DNA of 20,484 nt. Origin: Sphacelaria rigidula (Eukaryota; Phaeophyceae; Sphacelariales). Each line of letters begins with the position of its first letter. The stretch's first letter is position 1. A program made the position numbers and the translations under genes. Under the pieces are notes generated by a model that made no database searches, was not told where the DNA came from, and saw only the letters and a list, made by a program, of their open reading frames with translations. Below are positions 1 through 9,613 of this stretch, piece by piece. Location: assembly GCA_964200075.2 (NCBI GenBank), contig CAXNAA020000523.1:1-20484 (forward strand). The letters run 5' to 3'.

Positions 1-40
1 TCGGTGCCCCCGGCTCTCTCTTCGCGCCTCGGTTGCTGTG

Positions 41-126
41 GGGGGGGGTGGTTGTCGCCTCAATTACTGCTTGCCTTAGTCGTTCGACTATTGACCACGC
101 ATCCCCTTCAAAACGGAGCACCGTTC
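41..126 (-). repeat. dispersed repeat, copy A
   Basis: Bases 68-126 match 13375-13433 in the same orientation with 12 mismatches in 59 (about 80%). Both copies have a G-run of 7-9 bases about 20 bp upstream. Read on the minus strand, both give L-R-x(3)-DAWS-x(3)-RLRQA-x(2)-E, so the repeat probably descends from coding sequence, possibly a mobile-element ORF. Confidence 0.65.
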
Positions 127-1023
127 CTACTCCTAATAATAAAGATATCTGCAACATGTCGGCGCCCATTACGTTTCTGCCATACATTACACCAAAACCT
201 TTTACATATCTCAGGCACTTCCTGTTTCGCGGGGGGCGGGGCGGGGCAGAACGAAATTCGTTTCAAATTTTTCGTGAGAGTACAAACGGGAAAAGTAAAA
301 ATGGTGGAAAAGCCCAGATACCTGCGATAGAAGAATTTTACCAAAACCAGTTTCTACATTATGTTTTACGAGTTACGATCCGAGGCACTGTGATTTCATC
401 CATATATATATATATATATGCAAGGGGTTCGGCGGCTTACGCCGCCACGGTCACTGAGATCGACAGCCAAGATACATGAGAGCCGGCCATCGTTGCTCGC
501 ATTGCGTAACGGCACAGGTCATAGTTGAAAGTGGAGTATTTTCCGCTGCGTGCATATGGTTACACATGTCCCGGGAGCAGGATACGAAGAAGAGCTTAAA
601 TGATGTTTGACAACTGTGCATACAGGAACGGGTAAACGACAGCCTCCACCGTCGATGAACACACACGGAGACACGCATTAACGTTTTCCACCCACAGCAA
701 CGAATAGGAAGCATCGTACACCGTCGACGAGCACGCACCCAGGGATACTCGTACCATCATCCAAATATTATTGCACCGCCCAATCACCCGAGGACACAAA
801 GACCAGTGTCGCAACCACGGGTCCAGTACTATTGCACCGCAAAAACGCCCGTAACCGCACTGAATATCGACGTTTCAAATCCCACATCGCAATAATCAGG
901 CAATATCCGCAACGTAATAGATATATTATGAGAGAAACGGAACATATGATGCATAAAATCGACGAACAGTAGGGGCTGATCTCCCTCAAAGCACGCTCAA
1001 CAACGGATCCAACATCACAAACA
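127..1023. other. no gene identified
   Basis: Only short overlapping frames occur on both strands, with no coherent coding or splice pattern. Weak direct repeats are visible near 645-735 (ACCGTCGATGAACAC / ACCGTCGACGAGCAC). Confidence 0.6.
402..419. repeat. (AT)9 microsatellite
   Basis: A perfect AT dinucleotide run. Confidence 0.95.
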
Positions 1024-1338
1024 TTACTCATCGTACGAGAGAGGGTCCAGAAACGGACACGGAAAAGGCATGCTCTTTAGGTCCTTCAAAAACTCGTCTT
1101 TTTCAACCCTTTTTGAACCCTCCCCTCCTGCTCCCGTGTCGCACGCGTCACTATAAAAAGCCCTGACAAAGAGGAAACGATGGAGACAGAAAAGGCCGAC
1201 GACAACCATTTCAAAAACAGAACCAAAGAAGATCTCGAATCCAGTAGCACACGCGGCGGGTGCAGCAAAAGTGTCCTCCCTGGAGAGGTCGGGTGAGGTT
1301 TGTCCAATCATACCACGCAACGGGTGAAGCGTGTCCAT
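1024..1338 (-). CDS. small ORF of unknown reality (104 aa)
   Basis: It is ATG-initiated with a proper stop. It contains a hydrophobic segment (FEMVVVGLFCLHRFLFV) and a charged C-terminal part (KRVEKDEFLKDLKS). Nothing around it (splice sites, neighbours) supports expression, and a length near 100 codons is common by chance in this window. No family was recognised. Confidence 0.15.
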   Translation of the reverse strand: MDTLHPLRGMIGQTSPDLSREDTFAAPAACATGFEIFFGSVFEMVVVGLFCLHRFLFVRAFYSDACDTGAGGEGSKRVEKDEFLKDLKSMPFPCPFLDPLSYDE

Positions 1339-2704
1339 TTGTATCTATCGACAATAATCAGCAAAAACACTGTGAAGCATTCCATGTAAAAAACATCAAT
1401 GGGTTCCCGGGTCTGGTACGGCACAACTGTAAATAGGAAACCCTTTTTTGTTCCACTTGTCACTCGCACGGGTCTGAAAAGTACGCATTGGGCGAATGAA
1501 TGTCGTTGCGTCTGGCCTGTAAACCATCAACTATATCTTTCTCAAAAACCGTCAATAGCAGACAATCACGTTTCCATGTTGAGGTCCGAAAGGGTCAATT
1601 TTGAACACCCTTGCACACAAAATCCGGTCTAGCACACGCCGTCAATCGGCGGAAAATTTTTATGTGCCCCCGGGGGCACCTTGGGTGCACCATCAAAATT
1701 GATGTGCGCCCACGGATAATGGCAAAAACACGTGCGGCTGCTCAGTGCCGCATGACCACGGCCCCGACCGTGGTACAACTTGGGTCACACTTTAAATCCG
1801 AGCAAGCACAACCCACTCAGGGTAGAGTAGTACAACAGTATCATAATGTCGCACTCTCTGTCATCTCTCCCTGCTCGTCGCGTGGTCGAGTCTGCGTGAC
1901 TTCCCACTGTCAGCTCGGAAACGAAAACAATACGCAAGGAGCAACAGTTCCGATCTTTGCATTGGGGTATACACGTTAACGTGAAACTTCGAACCAACAT
2001 TCGAAATGCCCAAAGAGAGAGAGAGGGAGGCGGGAGGAGAAATGACCATTTCTCTTGGCGTGACAGTTTGGTGTACGGATCGACACGGCACGGCTGCGCG
2101 AGTGATGCAACGGTAGGGTTGCACAAATATGTCCTGAGGTTAAAACTGTTATGAGCCCTTTATCTCATCCAAAGCAAGAATTTTAAAATATGCGAGAGTA
2201 CGCCAGGATTACTATTCTGATGTGCTAGGGATATCCCGAACGAATTTGCAAACGGGGATGCCCTGAGTCATGTTCTTGTGCATCTAGAACCGTTAGAAGC
2301 CTCTGAACCAGACAAGATCTTGCGCAAAACGTGCGCTCCTACCGTAGCATTGATGGAATGTGGTCCAGATTATTTTGTTCTCGTATGAAGCATCATCTCG
2401 CGGCGCAAATCCGGCCACAGTATGATGCTCGTCTCGTTATCATCGTCAAGCAGACGTGGGAGCTTGCATGTGTACGATTCGTAGATCTAGGAAGGGGTTC
2501 AGGTGCCACGTTTTCATGCTCCTTGCTGTAACCAGCCTGCACCAAACGTAGTGGTAGTTCTTCAGAAATCTGGTGTTTGCAGAAGTGAATACTCCGGAAT
2601 GAGTCTAATCCGGGAGGGGTTGGCTTGATGCCATCGCTACCTGCTCTTGTGTGCTTAATATCAACGTGAGGAAACTTCGGGGGCAGCCAAATATAGGTAG
2701 GACC
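1339..2704. other. no gene identified
   Basis: Apart from the hairpin cluster at 1637-1774, I see only short frames with no recognisable motif. Confidence 0.6.
1637..1774. repeat. cluster of short hairpins/palindromes
   Basis: Six inverted repeats occur in 138 bp: CGCCG/CGGCG (1637-1651), the perfect palindrome GTGCCCCCGGGGGCAC (1664-1679), GGTGCACC (1684-1691), CATCAA/TTGATG (1691-1704), TGCGGC/GCCGCA (1733-1752), and ACCACGG/CCGTGGT (1755-1774). No gene was seen alongside. It may be part of a non-autonomous element or a structured RNA; the function is unknown. Confidence 0.6.

Positions 2705-2780
<76 letters not shown>
2705..2780. repeat. (CAGG)11 microsatellite running into G34
   Basis: Eleven CAGG units (2705-2748) run directly into an uninterrupted run of 34 G ending at 2780. 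ORFs called across it on either strand are repeat artefacts (poly-Gly; poly-Pro and ACLP). Confidence 0.97.
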
Positions 2781-3015
2781 CGAGAGGAGATATTCCGATG
2801 CGAGCCCTGTCGACACGCTTACTGTTTTCGATGACATTGCGTGTCACGTTGGAGGTCAAGCACCGAGCCTCCTACACTGGAGAGGCAACGAGTTAACCGC
2901 CACATTGCAGCCGAGAATTAGTTACGAACAGTTGGTGTCGCTCGCTCGGCCAGCAGCTGTCAAGCTGTTCGTTCACGTTAACCCCTCGCGAGGGCGGGGA
3001 CACGCCGCTGTTCCC

Positions 3016-3443
3016 GGGGAGGAATACGTGAAACACGTGACACACGTGACACATTTGAATAACCGGGAAAAACGTAACTTTGGGCCATTTAACGCTGCGT
3101 AAGATTTTTTTTTGGACGGGACAAATTCAACTTAACGTGATGTAACATGTGGGCCTTGAAGCAGTGTCTCTTGGTGCTTTTTAGATGTAAATACAGGCTG
3201 TTTTTGTGAATTTTTAACGTGACACGTGACACGTGACATATTCACGAAAACAAGGAGAGTTTGCGTCACATTTGGAAAGTGAAACGCAATGCTAGGGTTA
3301 ATGTGAAGGACCACACGTTACATCACGTTACGTTACGTATGTACCATCCAAAAAATCAAATCTTACGTAGCGTTAAATGACCCAAAGTTACGTGCGTTCG
3401 AATGTGTCACGTTAAAACGTCACGTGTCACGTATCCCTCCCTG
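3016..3443. mobile_element. palindromic MITE-like element with long inverted repeats
   Basis: The left arm (about 3016-3155) is the reverse complement of the right arm (about 3308-3443). Matching blocks run from the tips (GGAGG.ATACGTG) through CATTTAACGC.GCGTAAGATTT to TAACGTGATGTAAC. The central 150 bp is not paired between the arms but has its own inverted repeat around 3210-3250 (GTTTTTGTGAAT / ATTCACGAAAAC). GCTGTTCCC at 3007-3015 and GCTGTTTCC at 3444-3452 could be an imperfect 9-bp target duplication. There is no coding capacity. This fits a non-autonomous DNA transposon; the superfamily is not established (a 9-bp duplication would suggest Mutator-like). Confidence 0.7.
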
Positions 3444-3992
3444 GCTGTTTCCCTTTCTTCCTCTGCCCTCCTACCGGCCACAACTGCCACTTTTATTGTC
3501 AAAAACGGTTCGATATCCCTTGATCAGCATGCTCCTCCCTCCCTCCTCCCTCCTCCCTCCCGGAGCGTGGGCCCCCGCCCGCGCTAACCCCGTCCTAACC
3601 TGCACCCGCCTGCGTGATTGTTGAAACGACAGGTCGGCGTTGTGTTAATGGTCATGGTATGCGCCATCGAGGCAAGGATAGGGGGGGAAGACAGGAACAA
3701 GAAAGCGGGTGAGTGTGATGGATGCTCGACGCACAGACGAAAAAACACGTATGGTCGAAGTAATAGGTAGCGTTTCACCTCGTTTGTTCGTAGAAGCAGA
3801 GAACAGAAAAACGGCTACTACCATGGTGGTATCAACCTCAACCCTGCGTGATGCTGTGCTTTCTTCTTCGATGGAGTTACGCACCCCACCCATCGGCACC
3901 GGTATGAAGTAGAAGCTCTTGCTGTGGACTTTTCTATGCAGGCACGTTCTTCTGCTACACTCACACACGGGGGTGCAAAAACTGATCTAAAC
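3444..3992. other. possible upstream exons or 5' region, unresolved
   Basis: It holds the CCT tract. It also holds a candidate exon at 3633-3707 (acceptor CGACAG, donor GG|GTGAGT, reading VGVVLMVMVCAIEARIGG), and a second open block at 3682-3901 ending at a GTATGA donor (MDARRTDEKTRMVEVIG). I could not join these in phase to the 3942/3993 exon, so they are left as candidates. Confidence 0.35.
3532..3561. repeat. CCT/CCCT pyrimidine tract
   Basis: A 30-bp pure pyrimidine run of CTCC and CCTC units. It lies upstream of possible branch sites (CTAAC) and a CGACAG acceptor-like site at 3632, so it may belong to an upstream intron end. Confidence 0.8.
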
Positions 3993-4209
3993 ATGTATCG
4001 GAACAATAAATATGAGGTGCTTCGCTCTTTTCTCGGCACTAACAATGAAGCAGACTTCCGCGAGAAAACTTCGAGTGAAACAATTTATCGTTACCTGGTG
4101 CATGACACAAACACCGCACGCGGTGGACGAGACCAAAGGATTGGAATGTCAATTCTGCGTGGTCATTATCCATTTTCTATCGACTTTCTACCCATACTTG
4201 TTTTTTGCT
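3993..4209 (+). CDS. possible first coding exon of the 4-10 kb gene (hypothetical)
   Basis: The frame is open from before 3942 to a TAA at 4212. It reads like a normal mixed-composition protein (MYRNNKYEVLRSFLG near the ATG, then FREKTSSETIYRYLVHD). The ATG at 3993 has A at -3. Alternatively the exon starts at 3942, after a good acceptor (pyrimidine-rich tract ending TATGCAG), and the true start lies further upstream. A GTTAAG donor at 4210 would end the exon in phase 1, which fits a next exon starting at 4540 or 4549. The donor is weak, and 4170-4218 also looks like a polypyrimidine tract ending in CAG, so this end is uncertain. No family was recognised. Linkage to the downstream exons is inference. 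Confidence 0.3.
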
Positions 4210-4548
4210 GTTAAGCAGGTAAAACGGGCTCAACATACATATCATCAGGTGATGCGATTGTGACCCAACATATACGTATATATTTTATATACATATAAGA
4301 GCGATGCTACCCATTGTGTGTCTTGAGTAACCGCATGACGGGATCTACGCCATGTCAACTCGGTGACACATGGTGGACGACGCGAGATTCCTTAATAGAA
4401 ACCCCTGGAGTTGAGAAGATGTCGTGTTTTTTTGCGCAAACTTTGCAGCACCGATTGATTCGGCGATCACATTTCCGGCGCTTCTTTCGCCAACCAAACG
4501 AGTTTCAGTAGCGAGCGTGCTTGTGAGATGTAATTCCAGCCTCCACAG
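4210..4548. other. possible intron between the 3993 and 4549 exons
   Basis: It contains an AT palindrome and several acceptor-like sites (GTTAAGCAG at 4218, ACTTTGCAG at 4448, GAGTTTCAG at 4509). A short frame after 4448 reads IDSAITFPALLSPTKRVSV but then stops. The exon structure here is not settled. Confidence 0.35.
4264..4299. repeat. AT-rich imperfect palindrome
   Basis: ACATATACGTATATA faces TATATACATATAAG across TTT. It lies in the inferred intron between the 3993 and 4549 exons. Confidence 0.6.
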
Positions 4549-4817
4549 TACACCGCAAAATCGCCGTTCATCTCGCGAATGACGTCGGCGCAGGTACCGT
4601 GATTGCTGCAAAGGAGAATAAAACCGTGCGGCTCCGACCGCTGCCGAGTAAAACAAATGTAGAACAGCGATTGCCCGGGTGGGCGGTGAAGCGAAGAAGG
4701 AACCTAGGCCACCTACGCGATCTCCTTTGTTCGTCCTATGGGATACTTGAACCGTCGGACGCTCGTACTGTCCACAAGTACGTGGGCAAGATCTCCTCTG
4801 CTGCCGACGTGGAAAAG
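4549..4817 (+). CDS. internal coding exon of the 4-10 kb gene (hypothetical)
   Basis: The frame is open from 4527 to a stop just past 4820. The right end is set by a strong donor, AAG|GTGAGC, after 4817, leaving phase 0. The left end is uncertain: AG acceptors end at 4539, 4548 and 4593, and all three give phase 1. The protein is helix-like and basic (WAVKRRRNLGHLRDLLC, then ARTVHKYVGKISSAADVEK). It joins in frame to 5344, where the helix-like pattern continues as AYPEAGAVFAYGRASLNEAL. A 173-residue ATG-initiated ORF on the opposite strand (4866-4345) overlaps it. I prefer the + strand because of the splice signals and the in-phase continuation. No family was recognised. Confidence 0.45.
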
Positions 4818-5343
4818 GTGAGCAAATGAATGGTGCAGTCGACCTGTGTTTGTTCAAAAATATCATCAGCAGAAATATCCATATGTATACTCGAGAGAGT
4901 CGCTGGGCGGTGTGCTTCTGTGTGTACTCGTATTTCGAATCTCACGGCGTGGATGTGTGTAATCGCGAAGGACATCCGACCCGGGAAGGTCCTCACGGAG
5001 ACTGTAAGAGTGCTTCTTACCGAGTATAACCCATGCTTCATCGCCTATGATGCACAACGTGAAAGAGCTATTCTGGCCTTGATTTTCCCGGTGAAGATGT
5101 CATTGGTGATGTATCATGGTACAATCCAGTCACGACTTACTGAATTCCACTGTTTTCTTTCACCACACTGTAAGTACGACTCGCGACATGAAATCACCTC
5201 GGTGGTGCGGTACAATAATTAAATGCTTCCGTTGTGGGTCCGCTCTCCTTTTTCACGAACGGTCCACTCAATCCTCCCTGCGCGTTGTGCTATCTGTGGT
5301 CCTTGTTGCACCGTGTCTCTCCACACCGAACAACCGAAACTAG
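4818..5343 (+). other. inferred intron (526 bp)
   Basis: It starts GTGAGC and ends CTAG. The tract before the acceptor is pyrimidine-rich (CCTTGTTG, TCTCTCC). Removing it keeps phase 0 between the 4817 and 5344 exons. The next block opens at 5344 immediately after an in-frame TAG, so the reading frame needs a splice somewhere here. Confidence 0.45.
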
Positions 5344-7303
5344 GCCTACCCCGAGGCTGGTGCAGTTTTTGCCTATGGCCGAGCATCGCTAAACGAAGCG
5401 CTCGGGCAACAAGAAATAAAGACACGCCCAGTCGCCGCTGGAATCACCCATACCGACAGCAGCGGCAACAGCACAGTAGCACTCCAGAGGAGGCGGAGTC
5501 GGAGTAGAGAAGCTGCCCAGTCGGTCGGGGGACAGGCGAAGCAGCCAACCTCTGAAGCGTGTTCGCCGAACGATGAACATATTCCAGTCTTGGTAGCGGC
5601 AGCAGTTGAAGGGGACTGTGAGCTGCCCAGCATCGATTGCATCAGCAGCAACACGAGCAACAATTACTCTTGCAACAGTCCCGAGGCGAAGGAAAACATT
5701 GTCGATCGCCGAAACTCTAGTACTTCAGAGATCATCGCCGAGTCAGTGGCAAGGGAGAGGAATGTCTCCTGTGGGCCGGGGGCAGAAGCTCGAGGGGGTG
5801 TTGGGCTCCGGATAGCCGCTCGCATCCCAAGCAGTGTGACTAACGACGTATGCGCCGTTAGCAGCAGCGGCAGAAACGGGAGAGTCTTGTTTGAGAGGAG
5901 GATCATTCGCGCCGCAGCACCGTCTTACTTGGCGAGGTGGCAGGGGCAGACTTTCTTCTTCGTTGGGCCTTTTCTGTTCAACGTTGGAGATGTTCAGGTT
6001 CCGAGAGCGGTGGTAGCATGCCGGAAGTATGGGCTCCGGAGGGTGGATCCCGTCGTCGGTACGAGTACCATGTCGGCTGCTGGTACTTCCATCGACAACG
6101 GCAGCGGAAACAGGGTTCAGGCGAGCGACGAGGCAGTGGCATCGGCGGACGACATCTACCGTCGGCTCGTCATGGCAGCACGAGGGAATGTTGGTATCCA
6201 CCGGGGGGCGGATTACATTGCCGACAGCAGTAAACCTTCCAGTCTACTCTTCAACAACAGCAACATCACCAACAGCACCGAGGCTACCGGCGAGGCAGTG
6301 ACGGTAGAGGGGGATATTCTTTTCTTCAGGACTAAGGCGCCGATCATGGCTCACGTTGACTTCGTGTCCACCAGCTGTAGCGAAAGTGGTGAAGTCTGTC
6401 GAGTGGGAGAGATCGATGTCTGCAACGACAGAAGTGCACACTCACGAGCGGAAAACGACAGTGCAAGTGACGGCTCCGTATACGTCCTAGAGGGTAGCGA
6501 ATGCGATGACAGTGCGGCTATGTCGCAGGTCGAAGACGAAGAAGAGGGCAGGATAGTGGCAATTTCGACGACGAGGACGATGACAACCACGTCCGAGGGT
6601 ATCGCTGAGAAGGCAGGACACGACAACAGCTACTGCAACCGCAAGGTGCAGGTGATGCGGGAGGGTAGCGGCAGCGGTTCGCTGAGAAGAACGATCTCGA
6701 CAGGAAGGCTCAACAACCACCAAAACGATGCTTCCGCTGCTAGCGGTGCTGTAGCAGTGATGGCGGACGGTGGCAGCAGGGGCAGCAGGATGTACGAAAA
6801 CGATGACTGGGGCGTAGTATCGCGATACTCCGGTGGTGAAAACGGTTCTCCCGCCCTTAGCCTCTCGGGTTCTAACAGCTGCTTCGACGAAGGTGACCGC
6901 GATGACGAGATTGTGCTGTTCCAGCCCATTTTGTCATCGCGGGAGGGATCGGTGGCCGGTGGCGACAGTCTCTCGGCTTCGTTGTATCCCAATACGATGG
7001 AAATCGGACGCGGTAACCTATTTCAACTCAGTGTATGCCGCAGAGGTGGCTGGGGGGGCGTTGGCCGCCGGCCCCGTACGAGTTTGGGGAGCTTGGCATC
7101 TACCGACAGTCGCTCGTTGTACGGAGGCGTTGACCTCATTTATGACGATGAGAGCAGTGATAGCGAGAGCGACACCGGCGACAGCGGTGGTGGCCGGGGG
7201 GGTGGGTACATGCCGGGGTTGCTGGAGTTTCGGCGGCAGTTACAGCGTGAACGGGAGATGGAAGATCAAGGGGGAGAGAGCAGGGGGGAGACGAGTGATG
7301 AAT
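5344..7303 (+). CDS. large low-complexity exon, acidic Ser/Gly/Asp-rich protein (hypothetical)
   Basis: This is the longest open frame in the window: about 660 codons from 5344 to the stop at 7339-7341. It has no ATG in its first 230 or so codons, so it must be spliced to an upstream exon. At the far end a consensus donor, AAT|GTAAGA, at 7304 ends it in phase 1. The last 12 residues before the stop (CKKSILWCCLTT) are then probably intron. In order, the protein has a helix-like start (SLNEALGQQE), an Arg/Ser cluster (RRRSRSRE), Ser/Asn-rich stretches, one ordered-looking segment (TFFFVGPFLFNVGDVQVP, near 5950-6000), and then long acidic Ser/Gly/Asp runs (VEDEEEG, DDESSDSESDTGDSGGG). No catalytic motif or known domain was seen. 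It is probably largely disordered; a regulatory or scaffold role is only a guess. Confidence 0.7.
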
Positions 7304-7924
7304 GTAAGAAGTCCATTTTATGGTGCTGTTTGACTACGTAGCGTTGGAAGCGGTGGTTCCACTTTTCCGTGTGGTTTTGTTGGAGGCCAATTTCAGGGTA
7401 CTAGTCAGTTGAAGGTGGAGCTTGAGTGATGAACTTCTCACCTGCTCCTCGTTCCCACTGTCTTTCTCGTTGCTCAAGGGGGGAACAATATGTTGCCCTC
7501 TGATGGTGGATGAACATTATTGAGAGACGGTCTGCAAGTACCGTCTACCCAAATGCTTTACAGCACATGAGGTGATCGATTCACCACTGCTAGCGTGTAC
7601 CTGCATCACATCTTAGGCTTCATATTTAACGTCGCTTTGATGTTCTGTTTTTAAATGCTCTCATGTGCTCTTGATTTTCTCGTAATCTTGCTCGATTGTC
7701 CGCTATGAACGTTGAACCTTCTCCCCTTATCCCTGCTGAGACAGTCGATGTACACGCTTTCTATTTCCTCATCTCTTTCCAAATGCATTGTTCAATTTGA
7801 GAAATAAGATGAAAAGCATCATAGTGTAGCTACCGCATGCAATCACAAACGCAGGTCTATTTACGCCGTTGTCCGTTCGCCCCATCCATTTTTGCCTCTC
7901 GCCCTGCCATTCTCTCCCCCAAAG
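7304..7924 (+). other. inferred intron (621 bp)
   Basis: It starts GTAAGA and ends in a long pyrimidine tract (CTCTCGCCCTGCC, TTCTCTCCCCC) followed by AAAG. It joins phase 1 to phase 1 (T + CA gives Ser). An alternative acceptor, ACGCAG at 7854, is also in phase with the donor but leads to a different frame that stops at 8132. I prefer 7925 for its pyrimidine tract and because the resulting frame joins the next exon correctly. Confidence 0.5.
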
Positions 7925-8407
7925 CAACACGAACACCTGCCCCACCGCACAGCGCGTCGGCAAGCTCGTCAAGGCACTCTCCGACGTTCAACAGGCGCTC
8001 TCGGAGCCCGCGATCTCTTGCATCTCGCGAGAGGAGGATGAGCTCTCGCTTGGGCAGCATCAGCAGGCGCCGCAGCTCAGGCAGTGGCAGCGGCGGCGAC
8101 AAATCGATTACAGCAGCGCGCATTACCAGTAGGAGCAGCCCGCCGCCCTCCCCGCTACCCCGCCTATCGCCTGCTGTCCGTGCACCAGCAATTCAGCATG
8201 ATGTGCAGCACTGTTCCTCATCATCTCCGCCGCCGTGTCAGCAGTCGACTAGCCACTTCGTGAGTCTGGGGCGAGGCACTCCCAGTGCTTCCAATGCAGC
8301 AGTAGTGGAGCAAGTGCAGCGGCACTCATCGTCTTCGCCTTCGCTGTCTCGACCGTCCCTTGACCGCTACGTGGGTCTGGAAAATGACGACACAATGGGA
8401 ATAGTAG
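7925..8407 (+). CDS. Ser/Arg/Pro-rich exon of the 4-10 kb gene (hypothetical)
   Basis: It is 161 codons long, and its frame stays open from 7825 to 8442. The composition is Ser/Arg-rich (RRSRSPRSLASRERR, then RRRSSGSGSGGD), then Ser/Pro-rich, ending in a less repetitive tail (LDRYVGLENDDTMGIV). The end is set by an AG|GTCAGT donor at 8408, phase 1, which pairs with the 9041 acceptor. The SR-like dipeptides recall disordered segments of RNA-associated proteins, but no RNA-binding domain is present, so the resemblance is only compositional. A second open frame here (7855-8132, with VGKLVKALSDVQQAL) is a plausible rival. Confidence 0.5.
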
Positions 8408-9040
8408 GTCAGTCACGTGCTTGTGTTGAATCGGATAGGTAATACTTGCAACTTCACCAACGGTTTCGATGCCATTTGCGTATTTAGCTGCTAGCAACAG
8501 AAATCACAGGGTGAAGTAGAATCAGGACCGCGAGCGGAATGGAGTTAGTTTGTACTGTCACGCCAGCGGAGGTGCGTGACGACACCTGATGTATGACAGT
8601 CACCGAGGCGACACGGATATGGCTTACTTGGCTATTCCACCACCGAGCTTTGAGACATTTTTGCAGTAAGCACCGGAGAATGTTACCCTCACAGATGTGT
8701 AATCGCAAGTTGACTTGACATTATATATCGATGTTCTCTTTTCACCATCATGAAGGGTGTTAGGTGAAAAGTCCTTTGTGCAATACTGCCAAATGATCAA
8801 CATTTGTTCAGTGATACGCCACACAACAGTATGGCACCACACCCCGCAGGAAAACGTGAAACGATGGCCACCACGGGGGCAGCAAAGATAATGAGTGTGT
8901 AGCCGACGACGTTTTCAATGACATGTTTTGAATGCTCGACACCGGCCACAACAAATACCGCGAACATGTCGTAGCCGCCCGAGCAGCCATTTACATGTTT
9001 CATCGCGACATGTGCATATGCTTTGATGAATTTCTTCCAG
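8408..9040 (+). other. inferred intron (633 bp)
   Basis: It starts GTCAGT and ends with a very good acceptor, TTTCTTCCAG|GG. No long open frame inside it looks better than chance. Removing it joins phase 1 to phase 1 (G + GG gives Gly). Confidence 0.5.
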
Positions 9041-9362
9041 GGAATATCTTGCAAATGTGGGCAGGAGTAGCACCGGGAGGGGTAGTGGGACCGTTCGGGG
9101 GGCCGCCAGCCGGCCGTCGCGCAGATGGTGGGGATTGCGGTGGCGGGAGTGGAAACTGCGCCAAGCTCGACCGCGGCGGAGGTGGACGGGGTACGACAGG
9201 ATCCAGGTTCGGAGAAGCTGGGGTAGAAGAATATGGCGGGCGGGGTGGCGGCGGCCGTGGAAGTGGCGGAGGTGGTGGTAGAGATGGGCACGGCGGGAGC
9301 GGCGGGAGCGGCGGGAGGGGTGGGACATGGATGGCGGGTCTGAAAAAGAGATTCATATCGTG
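9041..9362 (+). CDS. Gly-rich exon of the 4-10 kb gene (hypothetical)
   Basis: This open block of about 107 codons has near-consensus signals at both ends: acceptor TTTCTTCCAG|GG and donor TG|GTGAGT at 9363. It opens with NILQMWAGVAPGG. It then becomes strongly Gly-rich, with GGRG and GGSGGSGGR units around 9235-9325, and ends MAGLKKRFISW. The complementary strand reads as a Pro-rich ORF, the usual shadow of GGN codons. Sequences of this kind are low-complexity linkers or RGG-like segments. True RGG repeats are few, so I make no RNA-binding claim. Confidence 0.5.
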
Positions 9363-9613
9363 GTGAGTTTGTTATTAGGGACGATGAGAATTATGGAAGT
9401 ATGCAAAGTCTGAACCATCAGGGCAACAATGAAGATCTACATTCTCCCGAAAGCACGAAACGAAAACCGCTCAGGTCGTGCCTGGGTAAGAAGTCAGGCC
9501 GGCAGGTAAAACGACGGATTTTTGACCATGTGCCTTATGCAGTCATACAGGGAATTGCCAGTTGCTGCTTTTGTCTTTGCGAGCAGGTTTCTGTAATTCA
9601 ATCAAGTTTTCAG
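9363..9613 (+). other. inferred intron (251 bp)
   Basis: It starts GTGAGT and ends GTTTTCAG|GG after a T-rich tract. It joins phase 2 to phase 2, and the split codon TG+G gives Trp. Internal GTAAGA (9486) and CAG|GTAAAA (about 9509) sites could be donors of an alternative short exon in 9380-9509. Confidence 0.5.

Noticed and set aside
1152-1158. TATAAAA box on the + strand
   Set aside because: No plausible gene follows on that strand; a 7-bp match is expected by chance in 20 kb.
2605-2896. ORFs with poly-Gly, poly-Pro and ACLP or GRQA repeats
   Set aside because: They are translations of the CAGG/G tract, not genes.
3500-3515. tRNA B-box-like GGTTCGATATCC
   Set aside because: No A box, acceptor stem or cloverleaf could be built around it.
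4345-4866. 173-codon ATG-initiated ORF on the minus strand
   Set aside because: It lies opposite the + strand exon 4549-4817, which has a consensus donor and continues in phase. The minus product is Arg/Ser-rich with no motif, so I treat it as a shadow.
9000-9356. Pro-rich minus-strand ORF (118 aa)
   Set aside because: It is the complement of the Gly-rich + strand exon, whose boundaries are supported by splice sites.
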